A model generated the notes under the pieces. It worked only from the letters and a program-made list of their open reading frames with translations, searched no databases and was not told where the DNA came from. Of a DNA stretch of 64,000 nucleotides, positions 12,180 to 24,432 are shown piece after piece. Made by a program: the position numbers and the translations under genes. Positions within the stretch are counted from its first letter, which is position 1, and each line of letters starts with the position of its first letter. This DNA comes from Cenococcum geophilum 1.58 (taxonomy: Eukaryota; Ascomycota; Dothideomycetes; Gloniales; Gloniaceae), in contig KV748218.1 of the NCBI GenBank assembly GCA_001692895.1, forward strand, positions 1,426,001 through 1,490,000. Reading direction: 5' to 3'.

Positions 12180-12960
12180 AAAGCTTTAGAGAGCTAAGTT
12201 AAAGATCTACTTTACTAACTATTAGACAGCTCTAATAAGATAGCTTACTAAGTAGTTACTACTTCTTTTATAGACGAATTAAGCTAGCTATTAAAAGCTA
12301 TAATTATATTAAGATAGTATAAAGAGGTATATAGAGGCAAATAGTAGGCGGAGGTAATAATAAAGGTAGTTAAGGAGTACGAGATTCCTAAGAGCTAGAT
12401 TAGTTACCTTACTAGTAGGCTTTCTTTCCTACCTCTACTACTATTAAGTTCTACACTAAATATACTAGATTTAGGTAATAACTACGGTAGTCTTAATAAG
12501 CTCTATTAAATTCTATAAAAGCGTTTCCCTTTTTAGAACGCCGTATAGCACAAAATTCGCTATATTAGCTATATTATTAACCTTATAATATAAGCCTTCC
12601 TTTTTTATAAAGGCGAAGAGGCTATTAAAATTACGATTTAGAGGAACTCTGGCGGGAGGAGTAATACTCAAATATTTACTTTAAAAAAGAGTATAACTAA
12701 GGCGAAGCTACCTAAGAGAAGTGGCAGGATATTAAGGCCCTAGGCGGGATATATAATATCGCTATACGGTTAAGATATTTAATAGAGCGATATTACGCTT
12801 TCTTAAAGCTAGCTAATAAAGTATTAAAGTGTAATAATAATACTATATAGAACTTATAGCTTCTTATATTAGAGTCGGCTATAGATCTTAAAGCTATAAT
12901 TTAAGTCGTCCTTAATCCAAATTATAAAGAGATAGGTAAGAACTCTCTTAGTTAGTGCTT
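12180..12960 (+). pseudogene. hAT-superfamily transposase remnant
   Basis: A RIPed reading frame resembles the middle of fungal hAT (Restless-like) DNA transposases. The stretch before 12400 gives ...A-E-V-I-I-K-V-V-K-E-Y-E-I-P, as in the RNase-H-fold block. Near 12545-12610 comes H-K-I-R-Y-I-S-Y-I-I-N-L, close to the family's R-C-x-G-H-I-I-N-L motif, then A-F-L-F. After a one-base frame change, 12725-12900 reads D-I-K-A-L-G-G-I-Y-N-I-A-I followed by L-E-S-A-I-D-L-K-A-A-I. The N-terminal BED finger and the C-terminal dimerisation domain were not found. Stops and a frameshift make it non-functional. Confidence 0.6.
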
Positions 12961-13087
12961 TTATCTATATTTAATATTTAATACTAAAAGTTATTAAATA
13001 TTAATAATTTTAGAGTTAAGGTAGGAAAAATAAGATATAAATGCCTTAGTAGATAATTATAGCCTTTAAGAAATATATATATATTTT

Positions 13088-13190
13088 AAATTTAAAGTAG
13101 TAGTAAATAGATACCCCCTAATTAATATATAGACACCCCCTACTAATTAAGTTAGAATATTATATAAATTTAAGTTATTTATATCTATAT
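13088..13190 (+). repeat. Left terminal inverted repeat
   Basis: Contains ATACCCCCTAATTAATATATAGACACCCCC-type sequence followed by TACTAATTAAGTTAGAATATTATA. Similarity to the reverse complement of 13533-13590 plus 28653-28700 is continuous and fades at both ends. Confidence 0.7.
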
Positions 13191-13532
13191 TAGTATATAA
13201 CTATCACGCGCCTATATCTAAAATATTACCTTATATTTACTTTACCTATCCCTACCCTAACCTTAAACTATTAAGCGCTGCTATAACTAACCGGCTAGCT
13301 CTATTAGCGTTAATATATTAACTTATCGCGAGCCATTTAAATAGAATACTAGGTATAGGCGTAGACGTAGGTGCGGGCGTAGGTGTAAGCGTGGGCATAC
13401 TTATAAAAATAGTTCGTAAACATTAAATAGAGGTAGTAGTATTTAAATAAGTTTATATGGCGCCTTATAGACTACTATATAATTAAGGTATTATAGTTAT
13501 AAGAGTTAAATTTTAAATTTTAAATTTTTGCG
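13191..13532. other. Interior of the TIR element, with a GTAGGY hexamer repeat
   Basis: No ORF recognised. About 13355-13400 has an imperfect tandem of GGCGTAGAC/GTAGGTGCG/GGCGTAGGT-type units. Near 13510-13530 is a run of AAATTTTAAATTTTAAATTTT. Confidence 0.5.
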
Positions 13533-13590
13533 ATATAGATACGAATAACTTAATTTATATAATATTTTAACTTAATTAGTAAGGGGTGTC
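13533..13590 (-). repeat. Right terminal inverted repeat, inner part
   Basis: Reverse complement of about 13135-13190. It stops exactly at the GTGTC target site (13586-13590) where Gypsy B begins, and resumes at 28653. Confidence 0.7.
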
Positions 13591-13805
13591 TATAAGGGAT
13601 ATTATTGCGGTTATCTTAGGTTGCCTTTAGGACAACCCCTAGACACCCCTCGGATATCCGTCGGTTATATGCTAAAGGCACGTGCCCGTAGTATATAGTC
13701 TCCACAATCCTAGATGCCTTACCTCCTTAAGAATTTATCTCTCTTACCAATCTATCCTATTCTAATCGTATCCTTATAGCCCCCTATCTATAAGTTCCCC
13801 TTATA
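13591..13805 (+). repeat. 5' LTR of Gypsy B
   Basis: 215 bp, paired with 28438-28652. The bases after it (TTTAAATCCTTCC) match those after the putative LTR of Gypsy C, which marks the shared primer-binding region. Confidence 0.94.
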
Positions 13806-13859
13806 TTTAAATCCTTCCTACTCTATTTAGAAGGGCAGCTGGCTTTAAGAACTAGATTA

Positions 13860-15560
13860 TTTATTTATATCTTTTATTTATATCTACTATCCTCCCTTAA
13901 AACTTTATAATAACCTAAATAGAAACTCCATAGACACCCTATAGAAAGCCGTCGCGTAAAGGTAGGAAGGTCCCTCTAATAGTAAGAGATTGCAATAATA
14001 TAGACCTCTAGGTAAGACGGCTAAACGAGCCCTAGTACCTAGATATAATAGGAGCTTAAAGACTTTTATATACCTACGGTTACTAGCAACGCTAAGGAAA
14101 ATATAAACACCCTTTATAACGGTTATAACACTACTAAAAAGTAGCCGGAACCCCTCTAGACCCCCTTAGGTTAATTAGAAGATTAACCGCTAAAGGTAAC
14201 TCTAAGATCTTCCCCTAAGCTAGAAATGCAAAAGGAATACACTAACGCGCCTAATTAGGCACCTAACTGGAACCCTCCTAGAAGACCACCGGCCTATAAT
14301 TAGTATAGTAGCGGTATATAGACTACTTACGAGCTAAGCGGGCCTACCCTTTAGGTAATTTAACCTAACTACTAACTTAGGACTTAAGCCTTATAGGGAA
14401 ACCTATATTAGCTACTAGTACTAATACTACCTCTATAGTCAGAGCTTCCCTAGGCCTAAGGTTAGAGAGTTAAGAGCCCTATACTAATTTTCTATAAGAA
14501 GGATATTAGAAAGCTACTATAAGGCTCTTAGAAGCTATGTGGGAAGGAGCTACTAATAAATATATTAGAAACCTTTAGGAGTAGGTCTAGATCTAGTAAA
14601 GCTTAATCTAGGTAGAATAAAATCTTTTATAATCTAGCTAAGGCTATAGGCCTCCTAAGACCTACCTAGTACCTACCTAAGGAGGTATAGAAGACTTAGA
14701 GAGGTATCTATATAGTAAGTAGAAAAAAGATATAGACTAACTAGTTAAGGCCTCTAGTAGCCTAGAACTCCGCTATAGACCTAACGCCTAATAGTTAAAT
14801 AATTGGTTTCGCGAAATGGATAACTTCTTTAAGATGCTAATAATATAAGATAATACTAATAAGCGTATACGCTAGATTATTAGTAAGATTAAAGACCAAT
14901 CGCTAAACTAGATTACGCTTAATTAGCTTAATAAGGAGCAAATTACTATATAGTTATAGCTATAACCCTTCCTAAAGAGATAGACTTAAGATCTGTACGT
15001 TGTATAATATAATAATATAGAGCTATTCTAGAATGGGATACAGCTTAACTATTATAATTTCCGCCAGTTTATAAACTTTATAGAAACTTATACTTAACTA
15101 ATAGATCTAGAACCCTTTAAAAACAAGGATAGTAATATCTATAAGAAGGAGAAGATTGGATTTATCTAGGCTAGAATTAAGCCCGTAATTTATAACGAGA
15201 TAAAGCGCGTAGGAGCCCTATTATAGGTTACTATATACGCTAATTTTAAACGAGCGGTTCTAAACACTAAGGATACGGTAAGGAACTAGATCTCTTCTAG
15301 TAAGAAGCTAGGGGGTAACTAGAAGTATAGGCGCTCTAGTAGTAATATAGGGTAGACCTAAACTTTAAAGAAGCCGTTCTTAAAGAGAACTTTAGAATAG
15401 TTAAAGTTAGGGACCTTAAGTAATAGGAAAGACTCCTAGGGTTAACTTAATACCTATTTGGCACCCTTATAGGAATACTTTAAAAAGTTAAAAGAAAACT
15501 CTAGAGGTAAATCTTATTAGAAAAAGTAGGGTAATAACTATACTAATAATCTAAAAAAAG
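13860..15560 (+). pseudogene. Degraded gag of Gypsy B
   Basis: A RIP-interrupted reading frame follows the leader. The start codon could not be fixed because the likely ATG is mutated. The later half is rich in Asn, Gly, Ser and Lys (about 15270-15550), as in the tail of fungal Gag before the nucleic-acid-binding region. No intact zinc knuckle was identified. Its position between LTR and protease supports the call. Confidence 0.65.
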
Positions 15561-15579
15561 AAAAGCCCTAGTTGTGGAC

Positions 15580-18244
15580 CTCTCCTGGCTATAATTAGGG
15601 CAAGATACGGAAGGAGAGACTCTTTATATTACTATTAAGCTAGAAATAGTACTCCCTATAGGCGAGGTATATTAGTTCTAAGCACTATATAATAGCGGCG
15701 CTGAAATTAATCTTATATAATATAATTTAGTAAAAGAGTATAAACTTATCCTATTACTAAGGTACCAGAAACCTATTATAGGCTTCTTAGATAAGTATTA
15801 GATTAAACTATATAGTGCCTATAAGCTTATAGTGTTAGTAGCCGACATATATAACCGTACTAAGGTAGTTAGCCCGCAACCCTTCTAGGCGGCCGACTTT
15901 ATAGGCTATAACCTTATTCTTAGATACCCTTAGCTTATAGAAGTAGATCCTAAAATACGCTTTAAGATAAGAGCTTTTAAATAGTAGAATAATAAAGAAT
16001 TAGAAGGGTGTATATTACTAATAAGCTTAAAAAACATCCTAGAGGATATAGCTTTAGGTAAAACAGTATACGCTCTATACATAAAGGAGTATTAGATCTA
16101 ACCCCTATTCTATAGCAAGATAGGTATAGAGCCTAGTATAGGCGATATCCCTTTTATAATAGATACCCTATAGGGAACTACTAGATAGGTCGCGGAGATA
16201 TTATAGGGAGGCGGCAATCTTAAAGATCTTATAAGATACTTCTACCATTATAGGTTACTCTAGCTTAAATAATATACGGAAAATATACTATAGCACCTTA
16301 AATGCTACGTTAGGGAATTCCCTACCCTTTACTAGCTACTGTACGAAACGGTTTAATATATAGTGGCAACTATATATAAGCAACCACTATAGCGTATAAT
16401 ACTGCCCGCGAGTATCCTAAGGGAGCTTTAGGACCTACCTAATAATAATATAGAGGATAAACGCGACCCTAATCTATTAAATATCCTATTAGGCCTAAGG
16501 GACTTACTAAGGGTATTTTTAGATAGATAAGCTAAAGTCCTTTTATAGAACTTAGAATATAATTATATAATTAATCTAGAAGAAGGTAAATAACCGCTAA
16601 ACCTCCCTATCTATAATCTTTCTTATAAAGAGCTTAAAATCCTATAGGAGTACCTTAACGGTTTACTAGAAAAGGGGTAGATCTAGCTTAGTAAGTCGCC
16701 CGCAGACGCGCCGATTCTCTTTATCCCTAAACTAGATAGAACTATAAGGCTATATATAGACTATCACGGTCTTAATAAGATTATAATTAAGAACTATTAC
16801 CTACTACTACTAGTTAGTGAAATACTAGATTAACTATCTAAGGCGAAAATCTTTATAAAGCCAGATCTATAAGACGCCTATTATAGGCTCTATATTAAAG
16901 AAGGGGATAAGTAAAAGACCGCTTTTAAGACCTAATACGGCCACTTTAAGTATCTAGTAATGCCTTTTGGGCCAGCTAATACGCCTATAATATTCTAATT
17001 ATATATTTATAAAGCCTTAGGGGGACTAGTTAACTATATATATATTATCTACTTAGAAGATAAGGATTAGTACGAGTAATACGTCTATAAAGTGCTAGAA
17101 CGTTTAGATAATTAGGGCCTCTACACTAAGACGTTAAAGTATATCTTTAATACTAAGTAGGTTAAGTTTCTAGGTTATATTATAACACCTATAGGTGTAG
17201 TTATAGACCTAATATAGGTGTAGATAATCTAAGAGTGGCTAGAGCTAGAGAGCTACTAGGATATTTAAGTATTCTTAGGCTTTACTAATTTCTATAGGCG
17301 CTTTATCTATAACTACTTAGATATTACCCAATACCTATTTAACTATATTATAAAAGCTTCCTAAGACCTATCCTAAGGAGTAAAAAGCTTAAAGGTAGAA
17401 AGGAAGAAAACTAAGAAGGGACTAACTAAATAGTATAAACTATAGTTATAGCCCGGAAAGGTTTAGGAGGCCTTTTAAGAACTACGCGTAAAGTTTATAG
17501 AAGCTCTATTACTACGGCATTTTAACCTAAATTAGCTACTAATAATAGTTACTAATATATTAAATTTTGCCCTTATTAGTATCCTACTATAACCTAATAG
17601 GTATCTAGACGCTACCTAGCTCTACTAGAGACCAGTAGTATTTTATAATAGAAAATTCTAGGGACCTAAAGTTAGGTATTATACCTACAATAAGGAACTA
17701 CTAGCTATAGTTAACTGCTTTAAATAGTGGTAATATTACCTTAAGTATATAAGCTATACTACTTATATACTCTTAGATTATTAAAATTTACGCTACTTTA
17801 TAACTATAAAGGAGCTTATACCTTAATAAGCTAGATAGGTAGAGGAGCTTATATAATTTAATTTTAAGATTAAATATAAGCTAGAGGAAAATAACCCTAT
17901 TAATAGACTGTTATAACGGCTAGACTATACTAAAGGCTTTAAAACGGAAGAAGGAAAATAGATAATAGATATCTTGCTCCCTATATTATAGAGTAAGCTC
18001 TAGGTATAGGATACTTGAGTACCTATAGCTTTATATACTAAGTCTTAGGCGGTATAAACCCTATTAGCTTCTATTAATGTTCCGGCTAGTACCTAGCCTA
18101 TTACTAATAAGGGTCTAAATATACCTAGATAGGACGTCCCTAATATAAGTTTAGAACCTAGTAATATACTACCTCTAATTACTAAGCTATCCCCTTAAGC
18201 TAATAATAAAGCTATAAAGCAATTAGGACTCGAAGCCCTATAAT
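15580..18244 (+). pseudogene. Gypsy B pol, first half: protease, RT, RNase H
   Basis: Protease near 15675-15720 reads L-Y-N-S-G-A-E-I-N-L-I, where the D-S-G triad has become N-S-G. RT at 16590-17300 has K-S-P-A-D-A-P-I-L-F-I-P-K and F-K-Y-L-V-M-P-F-G; the YxDD box near 17050 is degraded to Y-L-E-D. RNase H follows to about 17990. The frame is broken at 18244 by insertion of element D (target ATAAT at 18240-18244) and continues at 24433. Confidence 0.88.
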
Positions 18245-18454
18245 TATAACGGCGCTATCGCACGTTACCTGCCAAATTCTGCTATATTCTGCTAACCTGC
18301 GATTGGCCCGCCTAAAGCTAGCGCCTTAGCGGCTCACCCTACATATTTGTTTATATCGGTCCTAGCGACCCCTTTTCCTTCTCTTTAGCTTAGTATCTTC
18401 GTAATACAGCATTCTATAAGCTTCGGTTCAGAGGCATTTGTACGAGCCGTAACA
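18245..18454 (+). repeat. 5' LTR of Gypsy D
   Basis: 210 bp; the first two bases read TATAACGG where the 3' copy keeps TGTAACGG. Contains a short TTCTGCYA repeat at about 18276-18296. Confidence 0.95.
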
Positions 18455-18684
18455 TTATACTAAGCTCTCCCTACCTTGCCTGGGAAGGCCTTAATAATAT
18501 CCCACCCCAAAGAAACTTCGTCTGCAATAACGTATTAACGTGCTATACTTAGATACTAAAACAACTCTACATTGCCTAGGAAGGCCTGGATAATATCCCA
18601 CCTTATAAGCTAGACAGGACTAGACCTATACCCCCGGAATTAAAACTAAAGCGTATAATACCGACGAACCTTAGGAAGCTAATA
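18455..18684 (+). other. Leader of Gypsy D with a 32-bp duplication
   Basis: A TTGCCTRGGAAGGCC...ATAATATCCCACC segment occurs at about 18474-18505 and again at 18569-18601, 95 bp apart. It lies in the primer-binding/packaging region of the transcript. No conserved primer-binding site was identified. Confidence 0.55.
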
Positions 18685-19910
18685 ATGGCACCTAAAGCAA
18701 GCTTATCCAAGAGAGCTGCCTCTACTTGAGAGGAACCTAAGATCCAATTGGGATCAGAAATTGAAGATAATGATAATATCGTAGACATACGCGAGCAGAT
18801 TCGCGCCCTCGCAGCTAGCTAGGAAGCCGATTGTCTTAAAGCGAGAAATATATAAGAGACCCTATAAGAGATCCTAGAAAGCCTTACGGCCCTACAAAAT
18901 AGCCTGGCTTTCCCTTCTCAAAGCCCTAGTTGACCTATTTACTCTACTAAATGCGATACACTAGGGAGTACGGATACAATAACGAAGCAATTAAAATCCG
19001 TTAAGCTCCCTAACCCCCTACCACTGTCTGACGGGATAGACCCTACCTTTAAGAATTAGAGGATTTAAGTATAAGGAAAGCTCCGCGTTAACTATAACTA
19101 TTTTCTTTCTAAAGAAGCTAAAATGCTCTACCTCTTTAGTTAAACCACTGGGGACGCCTAACGGCACCTTTAAGCCAAGTTTAAGGATAACTCCCCTATC
19201 TGATTTATATCTGTTAACGAGATAATATAGTACCTAGCGGCTATTTATATTAACCCGAACAAAGTACAGGATGCCCGTTATAACTATAATTACCTAATAA
19301 TAAAACCGAACTAACCCTTTACTAAATTCTAGACTCAATTCCTATACCTTGTAGGAGAAGGCTAGGTTCCCCTTAAGAACTACTAATTAGACCTATACGA
19401 TAAGCTAACAATCCGGCTATAAGAAAAGATTGCTATAACCTTAGATAACCTACCAACCTATAAAAGACTTGCAGCTTATTGCCTATTATTGGACTTAGAA
19501 CTAAAGCGGATTAACGCCCGCCCTAATTAGCAGAAGCGACTCTATAACGATTAAAACTTGCTAGCTATACCTATAGGAGCTAGAGCAGAAAGACAAGTTA
19601 TGACTACTCTTATACTAAAGGTGGTTATAACTACGCACTAGTGAGCCTTGCCTAACCAGCTACGTACTACACCATTAACTAGTATTCGCCGTAATACTCT
19701 AATCGACCCTACCTTGGCTACATGCTTTAACTGTAATAAGTAAGGTTACTTTGCCTTATCCTGCCCGGAGCTAAAGGATATAGGCGATATTAAGGAGATA
19801 GAGGAAGGAGAAACGTCCGATAAGTTAGGAAAAGAAGAACCCTAGGGAAAGACTCCCCCCTAGGGTACCCTATTAATCTTGAAGAGATTAATTTTAGTTA
19901 GTTAATAGGT
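18685..19910 (+). pseudogene. Gypsy D gag with zinc knuckle
   Basis: Capsid/nucleocapsid gene. ATG at 18685 begins M-A-P-K-A-S-L-S-K-R, followed by an acidic stretch and then the Retrotrans_gag-like region around 19000-19500. A CCHC knuckle at 19723-19765 reads C-F-N-C-N-K-stop-G-Y-F-A-L-S-C, with Gln/Pro and His mutated. About fifteen or more in-frame stops are of CAG, CAA or TGG origin. Gag uses frame 1 and pol frame 0, so pol is in the -1 frame. Confidence 0.85.
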
Positions 19911-19923
19911 GGAAAGTATTTTA

Positions 19924-19925
19924 NN
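19924..19925. other. Two undetermined bases (NN)
   Basis: The gap falls at the gag/pol junction of D, so the exact overlap of the two frames cannot be resolved. Confidence 0.99.
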
Positions 19926-19949
19926 GTTCTATGTATAGTATCTTAAAAT

Positions 19950-22900
19950 GGATATAGAGTTAATATAACTGCCCTTATTAACACTAGAGTAAATAGCTTC
20001 GCCTTTATAAATACTGCTTATGTAAATAATATTGCTAAGTTTCTAAATGCAGAAGCTATCTAATTAGAGAAGCCTATCTAGGTAAAGGGCTATAATAGCC
20101 AAGCTAGTTGGCCTGTTACCCACGTCTTAAAGTTACATATTGCTCTTAACGGACGACGCTAATACGGCATCCCCTTTTATATCCTAGACCTAGGGTCCTA
20201 TGATATAATCCTCGGACAAAAATGGATGTCCTATTTTAATATTTGGTTAAACGTATAAAAAAGACAGTTTATCTGGCCGGAGGATAGACCGAGGTTGCCC
20301 TTCTTTATTAGGGAGATCCGAACTGACCGCAAGATACTAGCCGTAAGGGCTGACCCTACCTACTAGTAGGATGTCCGGGCCCGTGACCTAGCCTTTGCCT
20401 AAGAGGACGCCCGCCGCGAAGCTGGAAAGAACTCTGTACTGATAAAGATACTCTCCCGAAGCGCTACGTTTGAAAAGGACTTTACGTACGGAAGCGGGAC
20501 AGATAATGACGTAGATGACGTCTAAATCGCATAGATCTAACCGTTATGGAAAAGAACGTATTAATAGGATATAAGGGATAACCTCCGAAAGATGTAATAG
20601 GAGCTAAAAGGAGTAATAATGACGCTAGTACCCTAGAAGTCCCTAAAGTTACATACGCCCCTATTGTCAGTTAACCCCCCTACCGTAGATATTGCCGCAA
20701 TTAGCGCTATAGCGTTCCACTTTAATATATACCGGAAGGATAATAAGGTCTTTATAACGAGCCTATATGAGATTAACCGAATTATTAATAATAGAGAGGA
20801 AAGGCTAGATGAGGAAACCGACGAGGAACTAGTTAAACGCCTCCTTTTTACCATTTATATAGGCTATAAGGATGCATTCTCAAAGGCGTCCTTAGATAAG
20901 TTACCCCCCTACCGGACATATAATTATAAGATTTAATTAGAGGCCCATAACTCGCTAGGCTATAGCCCCCTCTACCATTAATTAATGGATAAGCTAAAAG
21001 TAATAAAGCAGTACTTAATTAATAACCTGGATAAAGGGTTTATCGAGCTAAGTTAAGCCCCTTTTACTTCCCCTATCCTGTTCGTAAAAAAGCCTAATAG
21101 AGGCCTTTGTTTTTATATCGACTATTAGAAGCTAAACGCTATTACTTAAAAGGACCGGTATCCTATTTCTTTAATTGACGAGACCCTTACACGTCTAAGC
21201 CAGGCAAAGATCTTTACTAAACTTGATATCCGCCAAGCTTTTCACCGAATTAGGATAGACCCTGCATCTGAAGATTTAACAATATTCCGTACCCGCTATG
21301 GTTCCTATAAATGTAAAGTTCTTCCTTTTAGACTAATAAACGGACCGGCTACGTACCAAAGGTATATAAATGACGTTCTTTTTAATTACCTCGACGAATT
21401 CTGCACGGCATACCTAGACGACATTCTTATATACTTAGACGACGAACTTAAGCATCAAGTTTATGTTAAGAAGGTCCTGGAGAGACTACGGAACGCGGGC
21501 TTATAAGTTGATATTAAGAAATGCAAGTTTGGGGTAAAACGTATAAAATACCTTGGGTTTATTATAACTATGGAAGGAATTAAGGTTGACCCTAAGAAGG
21601 TAGAGGCAATCCGTAACTAGAAGCCCCCTTATATAGTAAAAGGAATCTAGTCCTTCCTTAGTTTTTATAATTTCTACTGCCGGTTTATCCGTAACTACGG
21701 AATTATAGCAAAACCTCTTATACGACTAACTAAGAAGGATACGCCTTTTGTCTTTGACGATAGCTATAGGGAGGCCTTTAAAGAGGTAAAGGATCGGCTC
21801 ATCTCTTCCCCAATCCTTTGTTACTATAACCTGGACCTTAAATTAATGCTAGAAATAGACGCCTCTAATAGGGTTGTAGCGGAAATCCTATTACAGTTAC
21901 ATCTAGACGGCGAATAGTACCCTATAGCTTTCTTCTTAAAGATAATAGACCCGGCTAAGTGTAACTATGAAGTACACGATAAAGAAATGCTAGCTATTAT
22001 TCGATTACTCTCCTAATGGCGCGCAGAGCTCGAAGGTATAAACTCCCGGATTAAGATATATATAGATTATAAAGCCCTAGAGTACTTTATAACTATAAAG
22101 TAGCTTATAGGGCGATAAGCCTAGTGGGCCGAAATACTCTCCTAATTCTTCTTTATAATTATATATCGTTTTAGCAAGTAAAACTCTAAGGCTAATACCC
22201 TAACCCAAAGAGAATAAGATATAGGACCCTAGGATAAGCTAAAGACCCAATATCGGACGCGCGCCCTCCTCTATTTAGAATAGCTCGACCCACGGATCCT
22301 TAAGGAGCTAGACTCCTAGCAAAACGAGCTAGCACCAATGGAGGAGTCCTTAAATAAGCTAATAGGGTTAATTGACCGCCTCCTAACTATAAACCGCACG
22401 GCTAATGCCCTAAGGGCCCTCCGCGAATAAGCCGTGAAAGGAGACCCCAATTTTAAGACGGAGGAAGGATTGCTCCTATACTAGGAGCGGCTTATAGTCC
22501 CTGACGTTGACAATCTATGGACCAAACTAATCCGCGAAGCTTATTGCTAAGTCTCTACGGCATACCCTAGCAAGAATAAGACCCGTAAAATTATTAACTG
22601 CCGCTACTACTGGCCGAGAATGGTTGCGGATATTGATTGATATATACGGAACTATAAAGACTGCTAGAGAGCTACAATCCCACGGGATAAGACCCCAGGA
22701 CTACTTAAGCCACTCCCGATACTAGAGCGCCTTTAGTAGTATATCTCTATAGACTTCTACAAACTACCTAGGGACTGTAACGGATACAATATGGTTATAG
22801 TTATAGTTGACCGCTTTGGTAAACGCCCGTTCTTAATTCCATGTTATAAGAATATTGATGCTAAAGAGGCAGCCCGGCTATATGTCCATTACGTCTACCG

Positions 22901-23906
22901 AATCTACGGACTACTAGATACTATTGTGTCCGATTATAGGCTGTAGTTTATATCGGCCTTCTGGAATAAGTTTACCTGGATCTTAGGCATTAAGCTAAAG
23001 CTTTTTACGGCTTATTACCCCCAGATAGACGGTTAGATAAAGATTGTAAATTAGTACCTAGACCAGAGGCTTAGGCCCTTCGTTAACTATTTCTAGGATA
23101 ACTAGTCTGAACTACTACCCTTAATAGACTACGCGCAAGCAACTCTACCCTATAACTCTATAGGGTTTGCCCCGATTCAGCTGGAAATGGGATACTTACC
23201 CCACATAAGCTTTAACTGGAAAAGGCTAGAAGAACCCCAGACTGTATGAGAGAAGCTATTCTATGCTAAGGCCCAATAGTACGCCAAACGATTGGAGGAG
23301 GCCTAGACGGTAGCCCGTAAGAACCTAGAAAAAGCTTAGAGGTTAATGGAACAGTAGGCGAATAAACACCATTGAGAGCCTGATTTTGCCCCTAGCGATA
23401 TAGTCTGGGTTATAATAAGGAATTAGAGGACCGAACGACCTAGCCGTAAGCTGGACTACTAGATGGTAGGACCGTATAAGGTTCTTAAGAAGATAGGTAA
23501 CTTATATAAGATAAAGCTCCCAGACTTAATTAGGGTTTACCCTATCTTCTCGCTAGATAAGTTACGGAAAGCTGCAAACGACCTATTGCCTGGATAAAAG
23601 AACGAGCCTCCCCTACTAGTTTAAGTAAACGGTGACAATGAATGGGAGGTTAACGAAATACTAGCCTGCAAGATAGTATAGGGAGCGCTAAAATACCGTG
23701 TCTAATGGAAGGGCTACAATCCTGACCTAACCTGATACCCTGCGTGGAACTTTATAGGCTGCCCCCAGAAGCTTAAAGAATTCTATAACTAATACCCTAA
23801 TGCGCCTGGACCCCCAAAGTACCTAGACAAATGGATAGAATGCTGGTATAATAAAGATGATAAGTTACCGGAAGAATATAGGGACAAAAACGCCCTAAAG
23901 CCCTAA
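19950..23906 (+). pseudogene. Gypsy D pol: protease, RT, RNase H, integrase, chromodomain
   Basis: One frame from about 19950 to the TAA at 23904-23906. Protease at 19965-20230: A-L-I-N-T-R replaces the expected D-T-G, then D-I-I-L-G-Q-K-W-M. RT at 21050-21530 keeps Y-L-D-D at 21411-21422. RNase H at 21840-22160 begins L-E-I-D-A-S. Integrase at 22530-23350 keeps D (S-I-D-F, V-S-D-Y), but the catalytic Glu is Lys (AAG, 23040-23042) and a zinc-finger Cys is Tyr. The chromodomain at about 23635-23790 (W-E-V-N-E-I-L... K-Y-R-V) would target histone-marked chromatin. The open stretch 20664-20936 is a stop-free part of this same frame, just before RT. Confidence 0.94.
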
Positions 23907-24222
23907 TATAGCTATCTGCCAAATTCTGCCATATTCTGCCGTTTTCTGCCAGTACCGTAAAATTTCAGATATCCAGGAACTTCGACCGCCGGTTAAAGTT
24001 GTCTGATTGGTTAAATCCGTGCCAAGACTTTTAGCGGCTACTCTTTCTAGCCTAGTGCTTCCACTTAGCCCACAATCGCCCTTTATACTTAGTCAGGACG
24101 GACTCGTGTCCCCTTTTATCTCCTTATCTTATATTTTTGTAATCCTACGTTTATAAGCCTAGTGCTACCCTATTTTTTCTAACTAAGCCTAAGGGCAGGC
24201 TTTCTTTTAAAGAGGGGGGTGA
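23907..24222 (+). other. Gypsy D 3' untranslated region and polypurine tract
   Basis: Starts with a TTCTGCCA repeat (23917-23950) also found in the LTR. The tract AAAGAGGGGGGTGA at 24209-24222 adjoins the 3' LTR and fits the plus-strand primer. The preceding AAGCCTAAGGGCAGGCTTT (24186-24204) is conserved in remnant F. Confidence 0.8.
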
Positions 24223-24432
24223 TGTAACGGCGCTATCGCACGTTACCTGCCAAATTCTGCCATATTCTGCCGACCTGCGATTGGCCCGCCTAAAGCTAGC
24301 GCCTTAGCGGCTCACCCTATATATTTGTTTACATCGGTCCTGGCGACCCCTTTTCCTTCTCTTTAGCTTAGTATCTTCGTAATACAGCATTCTACAAGCT
24401 TCGGTTCAGAGGCATTTATACGAGCCGTAACA
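24223..24432 (+). repeat. 3' LTR of Gypsy D
   Basis: 210 bp with intact TG...CA ends, followed by the ATAAT target duplication. Confidence 0.96.

Larger units (their letters stand above)
18245..24432 (+). mobile_element. Ty3/Gypsy chromovirus D, nested in Gypsy B
   Basis: 210-bp LTRs (18245-18454 and 24223-24432), start TGTAACGGCG and end CCGTAACA. ATAAT is duplicated at 18240-18244 and 24433-24437. D is the best preserved element here: long open stretches, intact RT aspartates and fewer stops than B, consistent with its being the most recent insertion at this locus. It carries gag, pol and a C-terminal chromodomain. Two undetermined bases lie at 19924-19925. Confidence 0.96.

Noticed and set aside
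18603..20854. Minus-strand open frames inside Gypsy D
   Set aside because: They are antisense shadows of D gag and pol, which read clearly on the plus strand.
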